Assembly: GCA_031316115.1 (NCBI GenBank)
Contig: JALDRC010000006.1
Location: 62,001-126,000 of the forward strand
DNA: 64,000 bases
Source of the DNA: Nitrososphaeraceae archaeon
Lineage (GTDB): Archaea > Thermoproteota > Nitrososphaeria > Nitrososphaerales > Nitrososphaeraceae
Direction: 5' to 3'
The notes beneath the pieces are model-generated. The model was not told the origin of the DNA, made no database searches, and saw only the letters and a program-made list of their open reading frames with translations. Positions 55,977 to 64,000 of this stretch are shown here, piece by piece. A program made the position numbers and the translations under genes. The first letter of the stretch is position 1; every line of letters starts with the position of its first letter.

Positions 55977-56340
55977 AAATCTTCTCTATTTGATTAAAAT
56001 GTAAATTGTTAATTTAAATAATATTATTTATTCATTTACAAAATTTAAGTTCTCTTATATCAACTAACAAGTCGATGGAAATTGTGTGTAATAAATCTAA
56101 GAACCAAATCTCTATTTTCAATTTTTATAAATATCTCTGTACTATGTCCATTCAATATTATATAACAGGATTAGATCATGGCCCTGGATTGGGCCAACAG
56201 AATTTAAAGTTTTTAATTTTGCACAAAAAAAGCAAGGTATAGAAATTTTAATAATTTAAGTATAATTGATAGAGATCTATTAAACAGTTTTTAGCTTGAT
56301 TTTTCAATATATTTAATAACCTTTATGATACAGAGGATTT
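55977..56340. other. Intergenic region with a G+C-rich hairpin
   Basis: Otherwise A+T-rich. TGGCCC-TGGATT-GGGCCA (56179-56196) forms a six-pair hairpin, unusual in its composition for this genome; it is about 145 bases before the next ATG. Confidence 0.35.
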
Positions 56341-56898
56341 ATGAAAGTTATATATTGTTTTTTAGTAGTATTAGTTGGAACAATGTCTGTATATTCGTTG
56401 ATAGTTTTCGCTACAAATAATGAATTATTATATGCACAAGTACAAGAACAAAATCAAACAGATTTAATTCAAAAACAAATCGATCAAGAAATACATCTAT
56501 CTTTGGGAAATCCAATATATACAGAAATATTTACGGTACCGAAATCTCAAAATAATACTGAAGATAATTTAACAGATTCGATATATTCATTTTCCGGTAA
56601 TGGGACTTTAAATGGTTTGCAAGTAACAGCAACTGGAAATGGTCTTATGGTACCAAGAGAAGATGGTTCTCGTTCCATTAGCGACGGCCGAGCACTTTTC
56701 ACTTCTGAAGACGGTGGAGTTGCAAGTTATTCTTTTCAAGCGATAATAAACACTGAAGATAATGTAACAAAGCATCTGGGTGCAGCATTCTTCGATGCCA
56801 ATGCAACCGGAAATCTGGAATATCTCAAGAGTATTGTAGGAGTTTATGAGGCGTTAATAGGCAAACAAGGTAGCTTCGCGATGTGGGAGTTAAAATAA
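56341..56898 (+). CDS. Exported beta-rich protein, unknown function
   Basis: 185 residues. Signal peptide MKVIYCFLVVLVGTMSVYSL, cleavage near YAQ. The mature part is a beta barrel-like repeat of short strands: DSIYSFSGNGTLNGLQVTAT, GDGRALFTSEDGGVASYSFQ-like and HLGAAFFDANATGNLEYLKS. This resembles the DUF3224/allene-oxide-cyclase-like barrel pattern, but weakly. AGAGG (56330-56336) lies 5 bases before the ATG and is a plausible ribosome site. Related secreted proteins occur in soil Thaumarchaeota by my recollection. Confidence 0.65.
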   Translation: MKVIYCFLVVLVGTMSVYSLIVFATNNELLYAQVQEQNQTDLIQKQIDQEIHLSLGNPIYTEIFTVPKSQNNTEDNLTDSIYSFSGNGTLNGLQVTATGNGLMVPREDGSRSISDGRALFTSEDGGVASYSFQAIINTEDNVTKHLGAAFFDANATGNLEYLKSIVGVYEALIGKQGSFAMWELK

Positions 56899-57431
56899 TA
56901 AAGTATTTTAGAAATTTTGAAACAAAAACTTGTCTCGTTTGTAGGTACAAGGATTAATAATGATCTGCATGCATAAAAATTAAGTGATGGTACCTATTCT
57001 AGAACTTGCTTTATGTTTACGATATAACGAAGGAAAATCGTAGGCATTTCAAATGTATCAAAATTCGGTTTTTATCATATATCATTACTATCTGTAACAA
57101 AGGATTGTGATTACTCTAATTAATACTAGAACTAATAAATCTATTAGATAGTATAAACATAGTAAAATGAACTAGTCAGTAAATATTTTGATAGAATTAT
57201 GAGATAAATAAATAATGGGTTTGAAAAAATTTTTTTTCAACTTTGTTTAATTGTATATAAGAGAATTTTTTATAATGGTTATTTTTTTAAAGAAATGAAA
57301 TTGAATAATGTTTATTATGATGCTTACAAATCTTTAAACTAGATATATAGCTATTCAGATTAGCAAAATATTCATTTTAGTATTACAAAAATAGAAAGAA
57401 AGAAAGCAGAAAACAGAATAAAAATACGTTA
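56899..57431. other. Convergent gene-free stretch
   Basis: About 530 bases of A+T-rich DNA with no frame of note. Confidence 0.3.
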
Positions 57432-58328
57432 TCAATTTATGAAGCTTTTTTTATGAAAAATACTTTCTGTTATCCAATTTTCGAATTCTTCATCTGATAA
57501 TTTTTGTCGCATATTAAAAATTGAAAATGCATCTTTTCCTACAGGATATCGTACCTGTCTAGTTGGAGATTCGATCGCTTGATAAATCACCTTTGCAACA
57601 TCTGAGGGCAAAGAGGCAGAATTACTTTTAATCATAGGTTCAAAACTTTCAAGTAGTTTTTGAGATAATTCTGAATATACTGGAGTTTTCTTGTTAGTAT
57701 TTGTAGTATTGTTAGTATTTAGTACAACTTTTACATTTTCAAAAAAACTAGTTTTTACTACACCGGGTTCAATTAATATTACATCTACTCCAAATTGCTT
57801 TAATTCATATCTCATTGATTCAGATAATCCTTCCAAAGCAAATTTACTACTAATATACGTAGAATTAAGAGGTATACCTATTTTCCCACCCACAGAACTT
57901 ACATTTATTATGCTACCATAACCTTGATTTCTCATTAGCGGTATTACTTCTTTTGTTACTCTAATAACTCCAAAGAAATTTGTCTCAAACTGTGACTTAA
58001 ATTCTTCTAGTGACAAATCCTCTACTGCTCCTACTATTCCGTATCCAGCATTATTAACTAAAACATCAATTCTTGAGCTTTCCTCTTTAATTTGTCTAAA
58101 GGCATTTTTAACTGAATTATCATCTGTTACATCTAATTTTAAGACTTTTAAAGAGAGATTTTCCTTTTCCGCAACATCGTTTATTTTTTGTGATTTGTTT
58201 AAATTTCTCATGGTTGCATACGTATAAAATCCCATTCTTGATAATAATAATGAAGTTTCAAAACCTATACCTGAAGAGCTACCTGTAATAACAGCAACCT
58301 TTCCCTTTGAATATCTATTATTAGTCAC
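57432..58328 (-). CDS. Short-chain dehydrogenase/reductase (SDR, 17beta-HSD-like)
   Basis: 298 residues. TGSSSGIG at 15-22, NNAG at 92-95, catalytic Ser144 (INVSS), Tyr158 and Lys162 (TYISSKFALEGLSE). The AtoR-like start FYTYATMRNL and the long C-terminal extension with IYQAIESPTRQVRYPVGKD are typical of the SDR group near retinol/17beta-hydroxysteroid dehydrogenases and YusZ-like proteins. It reduces or oxidises a hydroxyl or keto group with NAD(P). Substrate unknown. Transcribed away from the small secreted-protein gene beside it. Confidence 0.88.
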   Translation of the reverse strand: MTNNRYSKGKVAVITGSSSGIGFETSLLLSRMGFYTYATMRNLNKSQKINDVAEKENLSLKVLKLDVTDDNSVKNAFRQIKEESSRIDVLVNNAGYGIVGAVEDLSLEEFKSQFETNFFGVIRVTKEVIPLMRNQGYGSIINVSSVGGKIGIPLNSTYISSKFALEGLSESMRYELKQFGVDVILIEPGVVKTSFFENVKVVLNTNNTTNTNKKTPVYSELSQKLLESFEPMIKSNSASLPSDVAKVIYQAIESPTRQVRYPVGKDAFSIFNMRQKLSDEEFENWITESIFHKKSFIN

Positions 58329-58536
58329 AATATAAACAACATTCCAAATTATAAATAATTAACTTTTTACAACTGAATAATTTTATTACAGCTTCTGAAT
58401 AATATTTGTAAATTATTAAAAAGATCATCAACGAACAAGAGAACTAAAAAGTGTTGTTAATAACACCTTCTTCTTTTCTTTAAATGACCGACTGAAAAGA
58501 GATCATCCTAAATATTACTAAAGTATTATATTATCA

Positions 58537-58848
58537 ATGAATACAAACAGACAAGCATTTAAATCAGTTTTTGTAGTTGCAGTGATAGTTCTATTTCCTG
58601 TGATTACTGCGCTTCCAGTTTATGGCCAAGAAACAACAACAAGTGGTATAACAGATTTAATAAAAACTACTGCAGAAAAAATAAAAAATATGGCAACAGA
58701 AGTTGCAGATAATACCACTGGTATAATAAGCCCTAGTGAAGCAAAAAATATTCTTAATCAGCTAGGAGAAGCAGCTAGGAAAACAGCCTTGGGAGGAGCA
58801 GATGTACTATCCAATTTTAGTGGGGAAATTAAAGAAGGTTTAAAGTAA
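58537..58848 (+). CDS. Small exported protein, unknown function
   Basis: 103 residues. Signal peptide (FKSVFVVAVIVLFPVITALP) with cleavage near VYGQ. The mature part is helical, Ala/Lys/Thr-rich: SGITDLIKTTAEKIKNMATE and SPSEAKNILNQLGEAARKTA, like an amphipathic helix bundle. ATG start after the TATTATATTATCA region. Confidence 0.65.
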   Translation: MNTNRQAFKSVFVVAVIVLFPVITALPVYGQETTTSGITDLIKTTAEKIKNMATEVADNTTGIISPSEAKNILNQLGEAARKTALGGADVLSNFSGEIKEGLK

Positions 58849-59644
58849 AAAAAAGTAATGTAAAAAAATATGGTTAACCTATCAATAACCTACATTTTGG
58901 TAATGACTTTAGGATTCTATTAAATAGATAGAAAATTAATGCTCAATAAAAATTACTTATAAAGTATAACATAAACTTAATTTATTTTTTAAAATGTCAA
59001 ATTATATTTATGTTCAATAGAGATTTATTGATGAACAAACATAGTCAAAGAATCAAAAAAAAATAGATAACAAGGAAGACTTATGTGACTATTAATATAA
59101 TTCAAAAATATAGAACAAGGTTAGAAAAAAGACAATTCATTATTAATGAATGATAGCGTCATTGCATAATCAGGCCTCTAGGATAATTTTGATGGAGATA
59201 CACGACAAGGAATTTAATATTATGGGTACAATTTGAAAGAAAGTATAGAAAATTGCCAGATATGTATATGAATGTGTAATGTAATAATACTAGCAAAGAT
59301 TTTTTAGATTAGGGTTCCATATGCTATATTATGTTCTAATAATATAGATAAGAATAGCAATACATGTCTTCTGTTATAGGGATATTACTTGTTAGCATAA
59401 CCGTAAAACATATATATTAAAATACAATATTTTAGATAAAATAGAACTTCTAGCTAATTTCCTTTTGTTTGAGAACATTGTACTAAAAAAAAGTACTAAG
59501 GTGGATACCAATAATGGTATTCAAGTGGAAATAAATGAAACATCAATATTTAATAATAAAATTATAAATACTTATCGAGTGATTCATCCTAACTCACTTA
59601 AATATATCCCTCGATAGGAGACCATGGAACACTGTACGGTATCC
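58849..59644. other. Long intergenic region before the multicopper oxidase
   Basis: About 800 bases without a gene. A palindrome TTCATTATTAATGAA occurs near 59136-59150. The promoter of the multicopper oxidase gene lies near the right end. Confidence 0.35.
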
Positions 59645-59663
59645 AGTATAAAACGGGAGGAGA
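59645..59663 (+). promoter_or_regulatory. TATA-like box and Shine-Dalgarno site ahead of the multicopper oxidase
   Basis: TATAAAA is at 59647-59653 and GGGAGGAGA at 59655-59663. The purine run is six bases before a CTG codon (59670) that begins a complete signal peptide. The TATA box is too close for the Shine-Dalgarno site to be in the message if both are used, so one of them is probably not functional. Confidence 0.4.
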
Positions 59664-59669
59664 CTCCGT

Positions 59670-62600
59670 CTGGATAGAACTTACAAACTATTCTTATCCG
59701 CTGTATTCGGTTTCATATTGCTGTCATCTGCCTTGCCACTAGTATCCATAGCAAACGCCTATTCTAATGAAATAACTGACAGATACTACAGTGAGGATTA
59801 TGATGAAAATGATTATCCAAAAGACGATTATGCGGGTTATAAAAACGAGCTAATTGAGAAATTTGAATTACCTAAATATTGGGACAGACCTACGGAAAAT
59901 CAACCTTGGACTCAACAATTCGTGCCAAAGGATTTTCCATTACGTGATTTGTGTTTAGATGGGAAAAAAATTCCACAAAATTATATAACTAAATTTAATA
60001 TTGAAGCAATAGAAGTAGACATTGTATATAACAATGCAGGATTTCATGATCCCGACGGTAGAATCTATGTTTTATCTGAAGATAAAGACAAGATCTTAGA
60101 AAAAGTTGCAGCAAATCCTGGGAAGCCTGTTACTGAAGTTCAACCCCTTACCATTCGTACCAATGTAGGAAAATGCGTAGAAATAAAATTCAAAAATGAT
60201 CTGAAAGAAGAGTATTCTTCTATACATCCAACAGGAATTGGATTAGATCCAAACACATCAGATGGTACCTTTGTCGGTTTTAATGATGATACTACAGTAC
60301 CATCTGGTGAAACAGTCACTTACAGATGGTTTCCAGATGTACAAGGAGCTCACTTTTTCACAGATGCATCCAGACAAATAGTACAAGTTGATCCAGTAAT
60401 TTTAGGAGACTGGGCAAGTGATCTTCAAACCTCTTTACGTCAGCATGGTCTTTTTGGTACACTGGTAGTTGAACCACGAGGTGCTACATGGACTGATCCG
60501 TTTACTGGAGAGTTTTTAAGAAGTGGTATGCAAGCTGATATCCATTATCCTGCAGGTGACTGGAAACAAGACACCAGAGAAAGGGTTGTGTACTATCATG
60601 ATGAAGCAGGGATAGTAGATCCAAATGGAAATGAACCAAGAGGACCTAATGGAGAATCAACTGGCATGTATACGATGAATTATAGAGGAGAGACTATTGA
60701 CTCTAGGACGAATCCAGAGTTTTATCCAAATAACTGTCAACCAGGAGTTGACCCGGAAGTATGCGCCGATTCTGATTTCTTTTACAATTCCTGGGTTCAT
60801 GGCGATCCAGGTAATGGTGACCTAGTATTTCCTGTATATTCAGGAGATCCAGTTAGATTCATAGTAGTAGGTGCACAAACAGAAGAAAACCACGTTCATC
60901 ATCTTCATCAACATAGATGGCATGCTGATCCAACATTTCCTGGTGGAGAGTCACCTACAATTGATGTTCAAGCAGTTGCTCCAGGAAATGAGTATCTTCA
61001 ACCAATCAATTTAGGAGCTGGAGATGGTACAGTTCGTCCTGATACAACATTTGCTTTTGCAACAATAGCAGGATCTGCAGGATATCAGACAGGTGCTGCT
61101 GATGATGAACATTTTACAGGTGATGTGATATTTCATTGTCATTTGTTCCCTCATTATGGTCTTGGAATGTGGTCGATTATGCGTGTGATGGATAAGGTAA
61201 CTAGTCCATATCCAGAACTCGTTAAAGACGCGGCAAGAGACGGCAGTGGCGGTAATGCAATACAACCAACAGAAAAAGTACTTTTACCATTACCAGATTC
61301 TAATGATTATACTTTAGAAGCCACTTACGATAACCCGGGATTTCCATACTTTATAGAATCAAATGATGATGGAAGTCCAAAGAGACCGCCAAATCAACAG
61401 CATGCAAATGATCCCTCATGGGGAAGAGAATATACAGACCTTGAATGGAAATCGACAAACTACTACCAACGAGCAATCGCTAACGGAGATAACAATCCGA
61501 CTCCTATAGACTATGCAAAACCTGGAGCACCATACGATGATCCATGTCCTCCAGATGCTCCGCCACGTAAATATAATGTAGCCGGAATCTCAAAAGATAT
61601 AACTTACAACAAATTTGGACATCATGATCCGGATGGAAGAATGTATGTTCTAAAGGAACAAGTAGATGCTATAAAGAATGGAGACATGGAACCTGAACCT
61701 CTTGTATTAAGGGCTGAACTAGGGGACTGTATAGAGATAACAATGACAAATATGTTAGATCCTCCAGAAGGTTTTGACGAAAAAACTACACTATCTATGC
61801 ATCCTCATTTTGTAGGCTTTGACGTACTAGGCTCAGACGGTGTAAATGTTGGATATGACTATCATCAGGCTAACAAAATTGGCCAAACTATTAGCTACAG
61901 ACATTATGCTGATGAACAAGGAAACATATTCTGGCATGATCACATAAGTGGAATTGAAGCAGGAATGCATGGTACAGGAGGTATTACGATTATAGAACCA
62001 GCAAATTCAAAATGGCTAGATCCCAAAACTGGTCTAGAAATGAAATGTCCAGCACCTTATGAAGATAAGAATTGTCCAACAGCCACTGAAATGATGATTG
62101 TTCCAAAAGAAGAGGGAGCATTTGAACCCTTCAGAGAATTTATGATATTCTATGCAGACTTTCAAGAACTATTTGACAGGAATGGAAATCCTATAATGAT
62201 GCAGGCTCCTAATTTGGAAGATATTAATGCAGCTAACCTATTCAGGGATCCCAATGCACAAAATTTGCTGAATCTCAATGCACATTCACCTGCTAGTCTT
62301 CATGATCATGGAGTGATGTCCATAAATTATAGAAATGAACCTTTGTGGGAAAGAATCAATGCTACATTATTACCCGATACAGATCCTAATCATAATCCCA
62401 TAGACTTTGCAAAAGATCCAGCGTATCTTTTAAGCTCTACTGCCCATGGTGATCCATCAACCCACATCTTTAAAGCATATTCAAATGAGCCTATAAAGAT
62501 AAGATTACTTGCCCAATCACATGAAGAAATGCATAGTTTTGTACTAAATGGTCTGCATTCTGCAGGAATGGACGAAAAGTTTGTTCCACCATGGTTAGGA

Positions 62601-62843
62601 TTACAGGCACAGACGATAACTGCAGCTGAACAGTTCAATTTTGACTTTATTGCGCCTACTGCAGTAATGGAAAGAAATGACTATATGTACGGATCCAGTC
62701 CAACAAATGACATTTTCAATGGAATGTGGGGTCTGATAAGAATATGGTGTAATCCAAATAGTTTGGAAGCAGATCCGCAGTTTGGTGATGGTAAAGTGGA
62801 ACTTGCACCCCTCCCAGGCATAGAGCAAATTGGGATGTGCTAG
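59670..62843 (+). CDS. Giant secreted multicopper oxidase with four cupredoxin domains
   Basis: From CTG 59670 the product has 1057 residues and a signal peptide (DRTYKLFLSAVFGFILLSSA, cleavage near NAYS). The nearest TTG, 59718, would cut this peptide. Two modules of two cupredoxin domains follow. In module A (about 75-490) motifs 1 and 2 are degraded (SIHPTG, AHFFTDA), but motif 3 ENHVHHLHQHRWH (about 405-417 from CTG) and motif 4 FHCHLFPHYGLGMW (about 482-495) are intact, with type 1 ligands Cys and Met. In module B motif 1 SMHPHFVGF and motif 2 IFWHDHISG are intact, while motifs 3 and 4 are lost. One trinuclear copper site could thus form between A2 and B1. The protein is outside the cell; substrate unknown. 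Confidence 0.85.
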   Translation: MDRTYKLFLSAVFGFILLSSALPLVSIANAYSNEITDRYYSEDYDENDYPKDDYAGYKNELIEKFELPKYWDRPTENQPWTQQFVPKDFPLRDLCLDGKKIPQNYITKFNIEAIEVDIVYNNAGFHDPDGRIYVLSEDKDKILEKVAANPGKPVTEVQPLTIRTNVGKCVEIKFKNDLKEEYSSIHPTGIGLDPNTSDGTFVGFNDDTTVPSGETVTYRWFPDVQGAHFFTDASRQIVQVDPVILGDWASDLQTSLRQHGLFGTLVVEPRGATWTDPFTGEFLRSGMQADIHYPAGDWKQDTRERVVYYHDEAGIVDPNGNEPRGPNGESTGMYTMNYRGETIDSRTNPEFYPNNCQPGVDPEVCADSDFFYNSWVHGDPGNGDLVFPVYSGDPVRFIVVGAQTEENHVHHLHQHRWHADPTFPGGESPTIDVQAVAPGNEYLQPINLGAGDGTVRPDTTFAFATIAGSAGYQTGAADDEHFTGDVIFHCHLFPHYGLGMWSIMRVMDKVTSPYPELVKDAARDGSGGNAIQPTEKVLLPLPDSNDYTLEATYDNPGFPYFIESNDDGSPKRPPNQQHANDPSWGREYTDLEWKSTNYYQRAIANGDNNPTPIDYAKPGAPYDDPCPPDAPPRKYNVAGISKDITYNKFGHHDPDGRMYVLKEQVDAIKNGDMEPEPLVLRAELGDCIEITMTNMLDPPEGFDEKTTLSMHPHFVGFDVLGSDGVNVGYDYHQANKIGQTISYRHYADEQGNIFWHDHISGIEAGMHGTGGITIIEPANSKWLDPKTGLEMKCPAPYEDKNCPTATEMMIVPKEEGAFEPFREFMIFYADFQELFDRNGNPIMMQAPNLEDINAANLFRDPNAQNLLNLNAHSPASLHDHGVMSINYRNEPLWERINATLLPDTDPNHNPIDFAKDPAYLLSSTAHGDPSTHIFKAYSNEPIKIRLLAQSHEEMHSFVLNGLHSAGMDEKFVPPWLGLQAQTITAAEQFNFDFIAPTAVMERNDYMYGSSPTNDIFNGMWGLIRIWCNPNSLEADPQFGDGKVELAPLPGIEQIGMC

Positions 62844-63252
62844 TGATCCTGTCAATGCTTTAGGTGATGAGGGAAATAATGATAACGGCAATATCAATGT
62901 CGATATGATTGGAAATGATGGGAAATATACAACATTGCTAACCAAGGGAATAATCTGCAGATAGGAAGCAATGCTATTGACTTTGTAAGTAGTACCATTA
63001 ATAGTGATGTAGATTCAGCAACAATAGGAACAGCCCCAGTACCTTTGTTATCGATGAAGATGCTAAGGTACATGGATGAAGATCAACTTTAAAAACAAGA
63101 TAAACAAAAAGATCAAAATAAGCAAAAAAGAACAAACAGCATCACAATAGCCAACTACAACAAGAACAAAATAATAGCAAAGGTAATTCAATAGTGCAAT
63201 ACCAGATACTCGGTGAACCTCTAACTGATGAGAATCTGCGGATAGAGAAGTC
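62844..63252 (+). pseudogene. Frameshifted coding linker between multicopper oxidase modules
   Basis: Past the stop, other frames carry protein-like text: CASDPVNALGDEGNNDNGNI, then IANQGNNLQIGSNAIDFVSS and TIGTAPVPLLS, then SQLQQEQNNSKGNSIVQYQI and LGEPLTDENLRIEKS. They are Asn/Gln/Asp-rich, like a secreted linker, and appear in order in shifting frames with stops between. At least four indels are needed to connect the upstream oxidase gene with the next module. Either a longer gene has been broken, or the assembly has errors here. Confidence 0.6.
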
Positions 63253-63261
63253 TTGATCCCT

Positions 63262-64000
63262 ATGGATAAGTTACAAGAGTTACTACGAGCTAATCCACAA
63301 TTTCAACCTGAAGTACCACAACGGGAACTACAACAACTAGACCAACAATTTGGACGAATAACCACACTGGAACAACCAGAACCACCAAATGGCATACGAC
63401 CCGTATCAATACAAGAGCTTGTAGACTTGAATATATTACCTGAAATACCTACCTCATGTGAACCAGGTGCAAAACAGAGAGTTTTCGATGTGGTTGCTAT
63501 TCAAAAGGATATAATACTAAATGATGATCAAGATAAGATACCACATGGAATTATCTTTGTATTGAAAGAAGACAAGAGTGCAATCATGTCAGGTGAAAAA
63601 CCGTTAGAACCATTTGTGATACGTGCTAACGTAGGGGATTGTGTTGTTATCAATCTTGAAAATAATTTGCATTCAGAGTCCATGCCTTCTCATGATCATC
63701 CCTTACAACCAGGAGAATGTAACGAACATGTTGTAGTAGCATGTCTAGATCCAAATGCTTGGCCAACTTCCAAAAGAGTATCGCTCCATCCTGACAACCT
63801 AATCTACGATGTTGGTGCATTTGATGGATCAAATCTTGGATTCAATATTGTTGAACAAACTATAGCACCTGGAGACAAGATAACATATACATGGCAAGCA
63901 GCGAGAACGGGTACTAATGTTCTCACAGATTTTGGAGATATTAGAGGTCATAGACATCATGGCGCCTATGGAATGGTAATAATAGAACCAGAAGGGGCAA
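63262..64000 (+). CDS. Multicopper oxidase module, N-terminal cupredoxin domain (3' end outside window)
   Basis: The frame is open from 63232 to the window end. ATG 63262 is the first good start; TTG 63253 is another. No signal peptide is encoded, which supports an origin as an internal part of a larger secreted protein. After a Gln-rich stretch (FQPEVPQRELQQLDQQFG) comes a cupredoxin domain: RVFDVVAIQKDIILNDDQDK, IRANVGDCVVINLENNLHSE, VSLHPDNLIYDVGAFDGSNL, TIAPGDKITYTWQAARTGTN and HRHHGAYGMVIIEPEGA. Its first motifs (HPDN, VLTDFGD) are degraded just as in module A upstream, so module 3 is of the A kind. Motifs 3 and 4 would lie beyond the window. Confidence 0.75.
   Translation, partial: MDKLQELLRANPQFQPEVPQRELQQLDQQFGRITTLEQPEPPNGIRPVSIQELVDLNILPEIPTSCEPGAKQRVFDVVAIQKDIILNDDQDKIPHGIIFVLKEDKSAIMSGEKPLEPFVIRANVGDCVVINLENNLHSESMPSHDHPLQPGECNEHVVVACLDPNAWPTSKRVSLHPDNLIYDVGAFDGSNLGFNIVEQTIAPGDKITYTWQAARTGTNVLTDFGDIRGHRHHGAYGMVIIEPEGA

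Overview
The window is a strongly A+T-rich chromosomal segment of an ammonia-oxidising archaeon (Nitrososphaerota/Thaumarchaeota). It is most like the soil Nitrososphaera/Nitrosocosmicus lineage. The evidence is gene content read from the sequence: a PAC2 proteasome-assembly chaperone homologue, AmrS, DUF99, an Ile-tRNA synthetase with a divergent HIGH motif, a TrmB-type sugar regulator, an F420:NADP reductase, a CdvB-like ESCRT-III protein, half-size CtaA proteins, a haem-copper oxidase cluster with added plastocyanin domains, very large multicopper oxidases, and many small secreted proteins. The genus is an inference. Genes are short, widely spaced and often start with TTG or GTG. No rRNA, no CRISPR array and no complete tRNA were seen.

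Layout. 1-8 kb: helicase end, a VOC protein, an IS6-type element with intact target-site duplication, AmrS, and a seven-bladed YVTN propeller protein. 8-14 kb: an acidic secreted protein built on a 45-bp tandem repeat, a patatin lipase, an SDR, a membrane protein, then a long gene-poor stretch holding a broken secreted RTX calcium-binding gene. 14-24 kb: small regulators, DUF99, a good small-RNA candidate with its own promoter, a secreted protein, a TrmB-like methyltransferase, a frameshifted cbtA, a first half-size ctaA and an orphan DNA methyltransferase. 24-36 kb: housekeeping (ileS, PAC2 protein, nnrD), a TrmB regulator, a CdvB-like protein, a tandem-SDR protein and a YtkA-like membrane protein. 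36-41 kb: the respiratory cluster on the minus strand, coxB-N, coxB-C (plus plastocyanin domain), coxA, plastocyanin, ctaA. 41-45 kb: histidine phosphatase, npdG, htpX and an aminotransferase. 45-47.7 kb: a scar of decayed mobile DNA with a tRNA-Arg-like sequence lacking a proper 5' half. 47.7-59 kb: O-methyltransferase, thioredoxin, BNR propeller protein, ChrB-C protein and several secreted proteins. 59.6-64 kb: a giant multicopper oxidase and, after a frameshift-ridden linker, the start of another module of the same kind.

How the genes work together. The minus-strand block at 36.9-40.7 kb encodes a terminal oxidase (subunits I and II), a membrane-anchored blue copper protein whose domain is a near copy of the one fused to subunit II, and haem A synthase. 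With the multicopper oxidase region it reflects copper-based electron transfer. Decay is a second theme: the IS transposase, the RTX gene, cbtA, an HTH gene in the 46-kb scar and the multicopper oxidase linker all carry frameshifts. True decay and assembly errors cannot be separated from this sequence alone.
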